NCBI GenBank assembly: GCA_021793155.1
Contig: JAJYTF010000032.1
Coordinates: forward strand, 1-56,490
Reading direction: 5' to 3'
DNA from: Pseudomonadota bacterium
GTDB taxonomy: Bacteria > Pseudomonadota > Alphaproteobacteria > Rhodospirillales > Magnetospirillaceae
Length of the DNA: 56,490 bases
The position numbers were made by a program, and so were the translations under genes. Below, piece after piece: positions 24,897-34,600 of this stretch (positions are counted from its first letter, which is position 1; each line of letters opens with the position of its first letter). The notes beneath the pieces are model-generated. The model searched no databases and was not told the origin of the DNA. It saw only the letters and a list, made by a program, of their open reading frames with translations.

Positions 24897-26801
24897 ATGG
24901 CTCCAACCCAACACCCAAATACGACCGAGAAATCGTCGCTTGGCGGCTTGTTTATTGGCGCCCTGGGCGTTGTTTACGGAGATATCGGCACAAGTCCGCT
25001 GTATACGCTGCACGAATGCTTTGCCGGAGAGCATCCTTTAACAGTCGACCGGGACAATGTATTAGGCATCCTGTCGCTGATCTTCTGGTCGATCATGCTG
25101 ATCGTCTCGGTGAAATACGTCATCGTCACCATGCGTGCCCATAACCGGGGCGAAGGCGGCAGCCTGGCCCTTTACGCCCTGCTTCACCAGGCGGGCGACG
25201 GCGGGCGGCGCTGGCTGACCCCGCTGGTGGCCACACTCGGCATCATGGCCACCGCATTGTTCTATGGCGATTCCACCATCACTCCGGCGATCTCGGTGCT
25301 GTCGGCCATCGAAGGACTGCAGGTGGCCACGCCGAGCCTGGAAAGCTACGTCATTCCCATCACCATCGCCATCCTGGTGGCACTTTTCGCCATTCAGCGC
25401 AAGGGTACGGCCACCGTGGGGATCGTGTTCGGGCCGGTGATGATCGTCTGGTTCACCATTCTCGGCATCCTCGGCATGAAGGGCATCGCCAAGGCGCCGC
25501 TGGTGCTTGCCGCATTGAGCCCGCATTACGCGGCGCTGTTCCTCTGGCACCACGGAACCGCGGGGTTCCTTTCCCTGGCCGCGGTCGTGCTGGCGGTGAC
25601 CGGCGGCGAGGCGCTCTACGCCGATATGGGCCATTTCGGCCGAACCCCGGTGGCCCTGGCCTGGTACCTGATCGTCCTCCCGGCGCTGATCCTCAACTAT
25701 TTCGGCCAGGGAGCGCTGCTTCTGACCGACCCGGCGGCGTTGGAAAATCCCTTCTTCCTGATGGCACCGCTGGCAACCCGGGTGCCTCTGGTGATTCTGG
25801 CCGGCACGGCCACCGTCATCGCGTCGCAGGCGGTCATTTCCGGCGCCTTCTCGGTGACCGCCCAGGCCATGCAACTTGGCTATCTGCCGCGCATGCGCAC
25901 GCTCCACACCTCGGCCAAGGAGAAAGGGCAGATATACATCCCCTTCCTCAACGGCACCCTGTCGGTGCTGGTGATCATCCTGGTGCTGGGCTTCAAGTCC
26001 TCGTCCAACCTGGCCGCGGCCTACGGTATCGCGGTCACCGGCACGATGGCGATCACCACCATTCTCGTCACCATGGTGGCCGCTTTCCTGTGGAAATGGC
26101 GAAGCCGGTGGTCCTATGCCATGTTGGGCTTGTTCCTGGTGGTCGACGTGTCGTTTTTCTTGGCCAACGCAACCAAGATCGTCCATGGCGGCTGGTTTCC
26201 CCTGGCCATGGCGGCGTTGATTTTCGTGCTGCTGATGACCTGGAAGCGCGGGCGGGAACTGGTCGCAGCGCGGCGTGAAGAGGGGTCGATGCCGGTCGAG
26301 GGTTTCCTGCGCTCGGTCCTGGGCAGCCCCAATATTTCGCGGCCCAAGGGCACCGCAGTGTTCCTTTCCAGCGTCAAGGACAATATCCCACCGGCGCTGC
26401 TGCACAATCTGAAGCACAATCAGGTCCTGCATGAGAACACCGTTCTGATGACCGTGCAGGTGGACGACATTCCCCACGTACCGCAGGACGAACGAATTAC
26501 CAACGATCATCTGGGCGACGGCATCTACCGCGTGGTGCTGCATTATGGCTACATGGATGAAACCAATATTCCGCGAACACTGGCCAATATTACTTCGCAA
26601 CAACTGGGCTTCTTCTACGAGCCGATGAAAATCTCCTATTTCCTGAGCCGCGAGACCATCATTTCGACCGACAAGCCGGGAATGGGACCGTTGCGCGAAA
26701 AGCTCTTCGCCTGGATGTCGCGCAGCGCCGCCTCGGCCATGGAATTCTTCTCGCTGCCGATCAACCGGGTGGTCGAACTGGGCGACCAGATCGAGATCTA
26801 G
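24897..26801 (+). CDS. kup: Kup low-affinity K+/H+ symporter
   Basis: This 634-aa KUP-family potassium uptake permease of the inner membrane imports K+ with protons. The N-terminal signature GALGVVYGDIGTSPLYTLHE is near residue 20. About twelve hydrophobic segments follow up to about residue 450, including GDSTITPAISVLSA, GGEALYADMGHFG and NYFGQGALLL. A C-terminal cytoplasmic domain of about 180 residues starts with GTAVFLSS and includes the VPRTLAN-like IPRTLANI stretch. Length and motif order are normal. It appears to be transcribed alone, with TATAAT shortly upstream. A second, high-affinity K+ system (kdp) is in the same window, so this strain can draw on two independent K+ routes. Confidence 0.95.
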   Translation: MAPTQHPNTTEKSSLGGLFIGALGVVYGDIGTSPLYTLHECFAGEHPLTVDRDNVLGILSLIFWSIMLIVSVKYVIVTMRAHNRGEGGSLALYALLHQAGDGGRRWLTPLVATLGIMATALFYGDSTITPAISVLSAIEGLQVATPSLESYVIPITIAILVALFAIQRKGTATVGIVFGPVMIVWFTILGILGMKGIAKAPLVLAALSPHYAALFLWHHGTAGFLSLAAVVLAVTGGEALYADMGHFGRTPVALAWYLIVLPALILNYFGQGALLLTDPAALENPFFLMAPLATRVPLVILAGTATVIASQAVISGAFSVTAQAMQLGYLPRMRTLHTSAKEKGQIYIPFLNGTLSVLVIILVLGFKSSSNLAAAYGIAVTGTMAITTILVTMVAAFLWKWRSRWSYAMLGLFLVVDVSFFLANATKIVHGGWFPLAMAALIFVLLMTWKRGRELVAARREEGSMPVEGFLRSVLGSPNISRPKGTAVFLSSVKDNIPPALLHNLKHNQVLHENTVLMTVQVDDIPHVPQDERITNDHLGDGIYRVVLHYGYMDETNIPRTLANITSQQLGFFYEPMKISYFLSRETIISTDKPGMGPLREKLFAWMSRSAASAMEFFSLPINRVVELGDQIEI

Positions 26802-26880
26802 CCCCAAGGCCGGCCCCGGGCTGGCAAAGTTCGGCGCCGTCAGCCAAAATAATCGGGACGAAGTACCCCAAGGGGTGGAA

Positions 26881-29022
26881 ATGCAGCCCTCCACCGTGGC
26901 AACGGAAGCACGCGTGCACGCCGAAAAGGTGCAGGTACTGGCGCGCAACCTTCCCTTCACGGCCGTGACCGGCGTCGCCATCGCCTTGCTTGCCGCCGCC
27001 GGCAGCCAGGGAGTCATCGGGCTCGCGGCCTGGCAATGGGCTGCGGCGTTCATCCTGGTTGCCCTTCTGCGCCTTGCCATGCTGCCGGTCTATTGGCGAT
27101 CGGCGGCGGATCCCGACAAAAGCCGCCTCTGGGGCTATATCCTGACCTTCAACACCCTGCTGTCGGGATTGATGTGGGCAGTGTTCGGCGTGATCGCCTA
27201 TGTGCCCGGGAATTATTCCCACGGCCTGTTCGTCGCCATCATCCAGACCGGCCTGACCGCGGCTTCGCTGGCCAGCCTGTCGGCCTATACGCCGGCACTA
27301 CTGTCCTTCGCCGTCCCGACCATGGGCGGCTTCATCGTGGCCTATGCCTCCTCGGGCGAGCGGCCGATGCAAATTCTGGCACTGATGGCCGGTGTCTTCC
27401 TGGTGGTCATGGCCTTGAGCAGCCGCGCCGCCGAGCGCGTGCTGAGCCAGTCGATCCGTTTGCGCTTCGACAACCAGCGACTGATCGACGAACTGAAGAC
27501 GGCCAAGGTGGAGGCAGAGGCGGCCAACGTCGCCAAATCGGATTTCCTGGCGATGATGAGCCACGAACTGCGCACACCGATGAATTCAGTGGTGGCCATG
27601 GCCGAACTGGTCGACCAGACGGCCCTGGACGGTGAACAGCGCGGCATGGTGTCGATCATCCGCCATTCGGCCGAAAGCATGCTGTCGATCATCGGCGACA
27701 TCCTGGACCTGTCGCGCATCGAAGCCGGCCGGCTTTCGCTGGACGAGGTCCCCTTCGACCTGGCGACCGTGGTGGAGGACGTCGCTCAGATCGTGGCGCC
27801 GGCCGCCGGGGAAAAGAACCTGGAGGTGGTGGTGGACATCGATCCGGCCATCCCCGAGCGCCTGTGGGGCGATCCGGCCAGGCTGCGCCAGATCCTGCTC
27901 AATCTGGCCGGCAATGCGGTGAAATTCACTGATCACGGGCATATCCTGCTGGCCGCCGAAGGGTCAGGTGACGGCCTCCATCTGCTGGTCGCCGACACTG
28001 GACCCGGCATCACCGCCGAGGCCCAGACACGGCTGTTCAACCCGTTCACCCAGGCCGACAACGCGGTGGCCCGGCGCTATGGCGGAACAGGACTGGGATT
28101 GAGCATCTGCAAACGGCTGGTGGAACTGATGGGCGGCCACATCGCCGTCGACAGCGCGCCGGGCCAAGGTTCGCGGTTCTATTTCACCGTGCCGATGCGT
28201 CCGGCCGAAACCGCCGTCACGCCGCCGCCGATGCCGCGCCTCGACGGCTGCCGGCTGGCGGTGCTGGTCCAGGCGCCGCTGCAGGCGGCACTGGAACGGC
28301 TGCTGCTGGCGCGGGGCGCTATACTGGCCGACCACCCCGGGCAAGCCGACTTCGTCCTCTACGAGGGAGATGCCCCGCCGGCCGGCCGGCCCGGGGTCCG
28401 GCTGGTGCCATTCCATCACCTCGACATGGCGGCCGGCCACACAATGCTGCGCAAGCCGGTCCGGGCGAACGAGCTGCTCGCCATCATCGCCGCCGGCACC
28501 GGCCGCGCCTCGCCGCCGCCCGCATCCGCCGGCACGTCACCTCAGGCCTTCCGTGCCCCCGACCGCCGGCGCGCCGAAGCCGAGCGCTCGGTCATCCTGG
28601 TGGCGGAAGACAACCTGATCAACCGCATCGTCCTGTCCAAGATGCTCGACCGCCTGGGCATGGTCTACGACCTGGCCGAGGATGGCCGAGCTGCCCTCGG
28701 ATATTTCCGCCGGCATGATTGCTATGGCTTGGTGCTGACCGATTTCCACATGCCGGAAATGGACGGCGTCAACCTGGCCCGCGCCATCCGCGCCGGCGGC
28801 GCCAAGGATGTGCCGATCATCGCCCTGACCGCCGACGCCCTGCCGCAAACCGGCAAACTTTGCGCCGAAGCCGGGATGCAGGGCCAACTGATCAAGCCGC
28901 TTCGCCAACAGGCGCTGGAAGAGATCCTTGCCCGCTGGTTGCCCCGGGCCCTGGCCCTCCGGCAGCCGGGCTTGACAGCACCCCCGCAAAAAGGGCATGG
29001 AGCACCTGGACTTTCGGAATAG
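26881..29022 (+). CDS. Membrane-bound hybrid histidine kinase with C-terminal receiver
   Basis: This 713-aa kinase starts with a sensory region of about five or six hydrophobic segments (residues about 20-185). The HisKA box MMSHELRTPMNS carries His228, and the ATPase domain shows NLAGNAVKFT, DTGPGITAE and GTGLGLSICKRLVELMGG. A degenerate receiver-like region around 440-540 (RLAVLVQAPLQAAL ... MLRKPVRANELL) precedes the true receiver, with Asp621 in LVLTDFHMPEMDG and Lys in LIKPLRQQ. This is a BarA/RcsC-like architecture without an Hpt domain. ATG at 26881 follows AAGGGG; a GTG two codons earlier is an alternative. The DASS transporter starts two bases after its stop, so the kinase may control or sense that transporter's substrate. 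Confidence 0.9.
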   Translation: MQPSTVATEARVHAEKVQVLARNLPFTAVTGVAIALLAAAGSQGVIGLAAWQWAAAFILVALLRLAMLPVYWRSAADPDKSRLWGYILTFNTLLSGLMWAVFGVIAYVPGNYSHGLFVAIIQTGLTAASLASLSAYTPALLSFAVPTMGGFIVAYASSGERPMQILALMAGVFLVVMALSSRAAERVLSQSIRLRFDNQRLIDELKTAKVEAEAANVAKSDFLAMMSHELRTPMNSVVAMAELVDQTALDGEQRGMVSIIRHSAESMLSIIGDILDLSRIEAGRLSLDEVPFDLATVVEDVAQIVAPAAGEKNLEVVVDIDPAIPERLWGDPARLRQILLNLAGNAVKFTDHGHILLAAEGSGDGLHLLVADTGPGITAEAQTRLFNPFTQADNAVARRYGGTGLGLSICKRLVELMGGHIAVDSAPGQGSRFYFTVPMRPAETAVTPPPMPRLDGCRLAVLVQAPLQAALERLLLARGAILADHPGQADFVLYEGDAPPAGRPGVRLVPFHHLDMAAGHTMLRKPVRANELLAIIAAGTGRASPPPASAGTSPQAFRAPDRRRAEAERSVILVAEDNLINRIVLSKMLDRLGMVYDLAEDGRAALGYFRRHDCYGLVLTDFHMPEMDGVNLARAIRAGGAKDVPIIALTADALPQTGKLCAEAGMQGQLIKPLRQQALEEILARWLPRALALRQPGLTAPPQKGHGAPGLSE

Positions 29023-29024
29023 CC

Positions 29025-30395
29025 ATGCTCCATCGCATCTCGACCTCTCATCTGGTGGCCGGCTCGGCCCTGGCTGCCGCCGGCGCCGTATTGTTGGCTT
29101 CGCCGTTGCCGGCAGGCGAAAGCAAAGCCCTCGCCCTGTCACTGGCGGCCCTCGGGCTGTGGGCGACCGGCGCCCTGCCCGAATACATCACGGCTCTGGC
29201 ATTCTTCACCCTTGCCATGCTGTTCAAGGTGGCGGCGCCTACGGTCATCTTCGGCGGCTTCGAATCAGCGGCGCTGTGGCTGATCTTCGGCGGCCTGGTG
29301 GTGGGGGTGGCGGTAAAATCCACCGGCCTGGGCGAACGTCTGGCCAACCGCCTGGCCGGCGCCTTCGGCTCCAGTTACTGGGGGGTCATCACGGGCGTCA
29401 CCCTGGTGGGAACGGCGCTGGGATTCCTCATGCCGTCGTCCATGGGGCGTGCCGTTCTGCTGATGCCCATCACCTTGAGCCTGGCGGCCCGCTACGGCTT
29501 TGCGCCGGGTAGCAAGGGGCATACCGGCGTCATTCTTGCCGCCGCCTTCGGCTGCCATGTCGGGACCTTCGCCATTTTGCCGGCCAACGTGCCCAATGTG
29601 GTGCTGATCGGCGCGGCGGAAAACGCCTATCACTACGTTCCCAGCTACGGCACCTATCTGCTGCTGCATTTCCCGGTGCTCGGCCTGCTCAAGACGTTGG
29701 TGATGATTCCCCTCATCGTCTGGCTGTGGCCCGATCGCCCGCAGCCGATGGCTGCCGCGGCGGCCCGCCCGATGCATCGGGACGAGCGGTGGCTGGCCTT
29801 GCTGCTGGCCGTCGCCCTGGCTCTGTGGGCCAGCGATTCGCTGCATCACATCAGCCCGGCCTGGATCAGCATGGCCAGCGCCGTGGTGCTGTTGATGCCC
29901 GGCGTCGGACTGGTCGGACGGAAGGCCTTCGGCGAACAGATCAACTACGGTTCGATCTTTTATGTGGCTGGCATCATGGGCCTGGGCGCCCTGGTCGACA
30001 AATCGGGGCTCGGCACCCGCCTGGCCTCGGCCATCCTCGATCTGCTGCCGCTGGCCCCCGGCGCCCCGGCGATGAATTTCGCCAGCCTATCGACGGTCAG
30101 CATGCTGGTCGGCCTGACCACTACCCTGCCCGGCGTGCCGGCGGTGTTGACGCCGCTAGCCGCGCAGATGGCCCATGCCTCGGGCCTGCCATTGCAGACG
30201 GTGATCATGAGCCAGGTGCTGGGCTTCTCCAACCCGCTGCTGCCTTATGAATCGGCCCCGCTGGTGGTGGCCATGCAACTGGGTGGCGAACGCATGCGCC
30301 CGGCCCAGACGCTATGCCTGCTGCTGGCGGCGATCACCGTCTTCGTCCTTTTGCCGCTCGATTTCCTGTGGTGGCGGCTGCTGGGGTGGATTTAG
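29025..30395 (+). CDS. DASS/SLC13-family anion (dicarboxylate/sulfate-type) transporter
   Basis: This 456-aa polytopic inner-membrane transporter has about eleven or twelve hydrophobic segments. Two related halves carry SNT-like hairpin motifs typical of the divalent-anion:Na+ symporter family: GFLMPSSMGRAVLLMPI near residue 130, and GLTTTLPGVPAVLTPLA with FSNPLLPYESAP in the C-terminal half. The substrate may be a C4-dicarboxylate, citrate, sulfate or similar anion. The ATG at 29025 begins the first hydrophobic segment; the frame is open further upstream but only as a shadow of the kinase gene. It lies directly after the hybrid kinase stop, suggesting co-transcription and a sensor-transporter pair. 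Confidence 0.8.
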   Translation: MLHRISTSHLVAGSALAAAGAVLLASPLPAGESKALALSLAALGLWATGALPEYITALAFFTLAMLFKVAAPTVIFGGFESAALWLIFGGLVVGVAVKSTGLGERLANRLAGAFGSSYWGVITGVTLVGTALGFLMPSSMGRAVLLMPITLSLAARYGFAPGSKGHTGVILAAAFGCHVGTFAILPANVPNVVLIGAAENAYHYVPSYGTYLLLHFPVLGLLKTLVMIPLIVWLWPDRPQPMAAAAARPMHRDERWLALLLAVALALWASDSLHHISPAWISMASAVVLLMPGVGLVGRKAFGEQINYGSIFYVAGIMGLGALVDKSGLGTRLASAILDLLPLAPGAPAMNFASLSTVSMLVGLTTTLPGVPAVLTPLAAQMAHASGLPLQTVIMSQVLGFSNPLLPYESAPLVVAMQLGGERMRPAQTLCLLLAAITVFVLLPLDFLWWRLLGWI

Positions 30396-30842
30396 CGGGT
30401 GATCCGGCCTGGCCGAATGATTTCGTCGGCGCGGGCGAGCAATCATTCCTGCAAGCTCGGCCAGGGCGTCGGAGGTTTCCTCGGCTTGGCCCGGTCGTGG
30501 CTGCACCGCCGAATGCTCCTGCACGCGATAATTTCGGGGCTGCGGCCCTCCCACCACCTGCGGCCATAGCTTGAGGAGGCGGCGAGCCGCGTAGAGGCCC
30601 GGATAGGGAATGGCAAGGCATAGCGGAGCATCGGGCACGTCGAGAGTAGGCGAAAAATAGTTTCCGGACTGAACTCGGACCAATCCGCCGGCCGCCGACC
30701 CCGGCGTGCGGACGATGGAAATCCACGCCAGCGGCAATGGGTAGCCGGTGCTCTGCTTCTTGAAACGCGCCAGAGTCACGGCGGGCCCGCACATCGTTGC
30801 CAAGGCGGCGGGGATATCCTGATCGTTGACCGGAGCCAACAT
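30312..30842 (-). CDS. Hypothetical protein overlapping the transporter 3' end
   Basis: I do not recognise this protein. The first 120 residues look protein-like (CGPAVTLARFKKQSTGYPLPLAWISIV; CLAIPYPGLYAARRLLKLWP) with GC-rich third codon positions, arguing for a real gene. The last 30 residues are a Gln/Pro/Arg-rich tail lying antisense to the end of the DASS transporter, which may mean the true stop was lost. No clear ribosome site precedes the ATG at 30842 (or GTG at 30848), and an in-frame TAA sits just upstream, so the start cannot move. It could be a decayed gene. It fills the gap between the transporter and vapC. Confidence 0.35.
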   Translation of the reverse strand: MLAPVNDQDIPAALATMCGPAVTLARFKKQSTGYPLPLAWISIVRTPGSAAGGLVRVQSGNYFSPTLDVPDAPLCLAIPYPGLYAARRLLKLWPQVVGGPQPRNYRVQEHSAVQPRPGQAEETSDALAELAGMIARPRRRNHSARPDHPLNPPQQPPPQEIERQKDEDGDRRQQQA

Positions 30843-30943
30843 GCTCACGTCAGTTTTACATGGTTGATAGTATCATCGATGAGGGATACTCAATCATACC
30901 GTGTCAATTGATGGCGTTTTTAAGGTTTTGGTTGCCTCAGCGG

Positions 30944-31354
30944 TCACCGCGACGCCAGCAGATAGTTAACATCGGTCTTGTCGAAATCTTCGCCTTTGTA
31001 CAGCAGGGGCATTCGGTGGTTCTTGGCCATGGCGTAGGCGAAGCAGTCGCCGAGGTTCAACTGCGCGGGATGGCCGCGGCCCTTGCCGTAGCGGGAAAAG
31101 GCGTCGAGCGCCGTCGCCGCATCCTGTGCCGTAATCGCCACCAGTGCGACTTTTGCCACGGCAAGGAAGTCGCCGACGTCCTGCCCGGCTTCCTCGACGC
31201 TGGCGTGGCGTTTGCGGCAGATACCGAGAACGGCCTCGAAAACGGCGATCGGCGAAGTAAAAGGGGCGTCGGTTTGGTCCAATCGATCGATCAGGGCTTC
31301 GGCTTCGGGCTCGTCGGTAAGGATGGCGACGATGGCGGAAGCATCGACGAACAT
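30944..31354 (-). CDS. vapC: VapC-type PIN-domain toxin
   Basis: This 136-aa PIN-domain ribonuclease is the toxin of a type II toxin-antitoxin pair. The acidic active-site residues are visible: Asp in FVDASAIVAIL at the N-terminus, Glu in VFEAVLG near residue 42, and Asp in NLGDCFAYAMA near 99, followed by DFDKTDV. Such toxins cut tRNA or rRNA and are held inactive by the antitoxin. The ATG at 31354 overlaps the vapB stop by one base (TGATG); a GTG one codon earlier is also possible. Order (antitoxin first) and coupling are standard. It lies downstream of dnaE2 on the same strand. Confidence 0.88.
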   Translation of the reverse strand: MFVDASAIVAILTDEPEAEALIDRLDQTDAPFTSPIAVFEAVLGICRKRHASVEEAGQDVGDFLAVAKVALVAITAQDAATALDAFSRYGKGRGHPAQLNLGDCFAYAMAKNHRMPLLYKGEDFDKTDVNYLLASR

Positions 31355-31593
31355 CACGTCTCTCCGCTCAGCTCGTCATAGAATTGCTTGTCGGCCTCCA
31401 GGCCGGTCGGCGGCCGCGCCATCACCCGCCGTTGAATGGGGCGAAGCCTTTCGCGGAGGGGAATCCGTTCGTCAAGCCGGCGCAATTCGTTCTCCAGCGC
31501 CAGCCTTACGGCATCAGTCTTGCTGGTATGGGTGCGCGCGGCCAATTTCTCGGCAAGCTGATTTACCGTTTCGCTGCGGATGTTGAGCGGCAT
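31354..31593 (-). CDS. vapB: VapB-like antitoxin (PSK-type transcription factor family)
   Basis: This 79-aa antitoxin starts with PLNIRSETVNQLAEKLAARTHTSKTDAVRLALENEL, a ribbon-helix-helix-like DNA-binding half typical of the PSK/Rv0623 family. The C-terminal half (LRPIQRRVMARPPTGLEADKQFYDEL) is the toxin-neutralising tail. It would bind VapC and repress its own promoter. The 65-base gap to dnaE2 contains a short inverted repeat GTGT-AGATG-ACAC near the start codon that could be its operator. It is coupled to vapC by an overlapping stop/start. Confidence 0.85.
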   Translation of the reverse strand: MPLNIRSETVNQLAEKLAARTHTSKTDAVRLALENELRRLDERIPLRERLRPIQRRVMARPPTGLEADKQFYDELSGET

Positions 31594-31658
31594 TTTGGCA
31601 CCTGTGTAGATGACACCACCATATCGCCAACACGTGATGGCAGCAAGACATCTCCGGG

Positions 31659-34600
31659 CTAGTGAAAATCCCGCGACACCGCCTTCATCTCGGTGGCCGC
31701 AGCCAGGGAGCGCAAATGGCCGGTCAGGTCGGCGATGGCCTCCGCCACCACATGGATGACCTGCCCTTCACGCTGCACCCGGCCGTCGACGCGCAGCAGC
31801 CGGCCGGTCAGCACGGCGGCGCGGTGGCGTTGGAACAGCGGTGGCCAGACGACGATGTTGGCGACGCCGGTTTCATCCTCCAGCGTCATGAAAATGACCC
31901 CGCTGGCGCTGCCCGGGCGCTGGCGCACCAGGACCAGCCCGGCCACGGCGATGCGCCCCGAGTGGCGCTGCTGCAGGCGTTGCGCCGGCGCAATGCCCAG
32001 GCGCGACAGGGCAGCGCGCAGCAGGGCCAGCGGATGGGCCTTCAGCGACAGTTTCAGGGCGGCATAATCCTCCACCACCTCTTCCCCCAGCCCCATCGCC
32101 GGCAGGGCTACCGGCGGGCCGGTCGCCGGCGCCTCGACCCCGGCGGCGGCGAACAGCGGCGGCGGCGGCGCGGTGAAGGCACGCACCGCCCACAATGCCT
32201 GACGGCGTGACAATCCCATGGAACCGAAGGCATCGGCCTGGGCCAGCGCCTCGAGCGCCGGCCGACTCAGCTTGCCCTGCTGCCACAGGGCATGGGGCGA
32301 TTGATAGCCGCCGGCCCGCCGGGCCACCACGGCATCGGCATCGGCCTGGGAAAACCCACCGACCTGGCGGAACCCCAGGCGGAGCGCCAGGGCATTTTCC
32401 CCTGCTTCCAGCGTGCAGTCCCAGCGGCTGGCATTGACGTCCACCGGGCGGACCTCGACGCCGTGTTCCTGGACGTCGCGGACGATCTGCGCCGGAGCAT
32501 AGAAGCCCATGGGCTGGCTGTTCAGCAGGGCGCAGGCGAACACCGCCGGGTGATGGCATTTGAGCCAGGCCGAGACATAGACCAGATGGGCGAAGCTGGC
32601 GGCATGGCTTTCCGGGAAGCCGTATTCGCCGAAGCCTTCGATCTGGCGGAACACCCGTTCGGCGAAGGAACGGTCGTAGCCGCGCGCCGCCATTCCGTCG
32701 ATCAGCTTGTCGCGGAAGGCCGCCACCGTGCCGGCATGGCGGAATGTGGCCATGGCGCGGCGCAACTGGTCGGCCTCGGCCGGGGTGAAGCCGCCGGCGA
32801 CGATGGACAGCCTCATCGCCTGCTCCTGGAACAGCGGCACGCCCAGGGTCTTGCCCAGCACCGCCTCCAGTTCGGGCGAGGGATAGTCGATCGGCTCCTT
32901 GCCCTGGCGCCGCCGCAGGTATGGATGCACCATGTCGCCCTGGATGGGACCGGGGCGAACGATCGCCACCTCGATCACCAGGTCGTAGAAGCAGGCCGGC
33001 TTCAGTCGCGGCAGCATGGTCATCTGGGCCCGGCTTTCCACCTGAAACACGCCGACGGAATCGGCCCGGCTCAGCATCTCGTAGACCGCCGGATCTTCCC
33101 GCGGCACCGTGGCCAGATCCACCGCCGACCCGCCATGTTCCCGCAACAGAGAGAAGCCTTTGCGGATGCAGGTCAGCATGCCCAGCGCCAGCACGTCCAC
33201 CTTCAGCAGGCCCAGGGCATCCAGGTCGTCCTTGTCCCATTCGATGACGGTGCGCCCTTCCATCGCCGCGTTCTCGATGGGCACCAGTTCGTCCAGCCGC
33301 CCCCGGGTCATGACGAAGCCGCCCACATGCTGGGATAGGTGGCGAGGAAAGCCAGTCAGCTCGCCGGCCAGGGCCAGGGCCAGCCGCAGGCTACGGTCGG
33401 CGGGGTCCAGGCCCAGATCGCGCAGATGGCTCTCGGCGACGGGGTCGCGGCTGCGCCCCCAGCGGCTGCGGGCCAGCGCCGCCACCGTATCGATCGACAG
33501 CCCCAGCGCCTTGCCGACGTCGCGGATGGCCGAACGCGGCCGGTAATGGATCACCGTGGCGGCCAGTCCGGCCCGCTCGCGACCGTATTTGGCATAGATA
33601 TGCTGAATCACCTCCTCGCGGCGCTCATGCTCGAAATCTACGTCGATGTCGGGCGGTTCGTCGCGCGCCGCGCTGACGAAACGTTCGAACAGCAGGTCGA
33701 ATTGGGCCGGATCGACGGCGGTGATGCCCAGGCAATAGCACACCGCCGAATTGGCCGCCGAACCGCGACCCTGGCACAGGATGCCGCGGCTTTCGGCGAA
33801 GCGCACCAGATCATGGACAGTGAGGAAATAGGGGGCGTAGGCCAGTTGCTCGATCAGCCCCAGTTCGTGCTCGATGGCGGCGTTCACCTTCTCTGGCAGG
33901 CCACCGGGATAGCGCCGTGCCGCGCCTTCCGAGGTCAGGCGGACCAGCCGCTGCTGCGGCGTGGTCCCGTCGTCGGCGTCGTCGACGGGATATTCATAGC
34001 GCAACTCGTCGAGGCTGAAGCGGCAGCGCTCGACGATGCCCAGGCTGCAGACCACGGCTTCCGGATACCGGGCGAACAGCCGCGCCATCTCTTCCGGCGG
34101 TTTCAGGTGGCGTTCGGCATTGGCCGCCAGCCGCCAGCCAGCCTCGGCGATGGTGCAGCCTTCGCGGATGCAAGTAAGCATATCCTGCAGAGGGCGCCGC
34201 GCCGGTGAATGGTAATGCACGTCGTTGGTGGCCAGCAGCGGCGTTCCGGCCTGCCCGGCCAGGGCCGCCAGGGCGGCGAGGCGGCGGGCGTCGTCGTCGC
34301 GGAAGCGCCGCTGGGCCGCCAGATGGCAGCGGCCGGAGAAGCGGGCGCCCCACCAGGACAGATCGGCGGCGAACGCTGCGTCGGGGCAGTCGGGCGACAG
34401 GACGGCGATGATCTGGCCTTCGCCATAGGCCGCCACATCCTCGCGGCCGATCCGGCATTGGCCCTTGGCGGCGCGGCGCTTGCCCTCGCTCAACAACCGG
34501 GAAAGGCGGCCATAGGCGGCGCGGTCGGTGGGAAAACACAGCAGACTCACCGAATCCGTCAGATCGAGGCGCGCCCCCACCACCAGGCGCAAGCCCGCCT

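Noticed and set aside
25062-27080. 672-residue open frame on the minus strand opposite kup
   Set aside because: It is antisense to a certain gene and is His/Gln/Asp-rich low-complexity sequence typical of shadow frames in GC-rich DNA.
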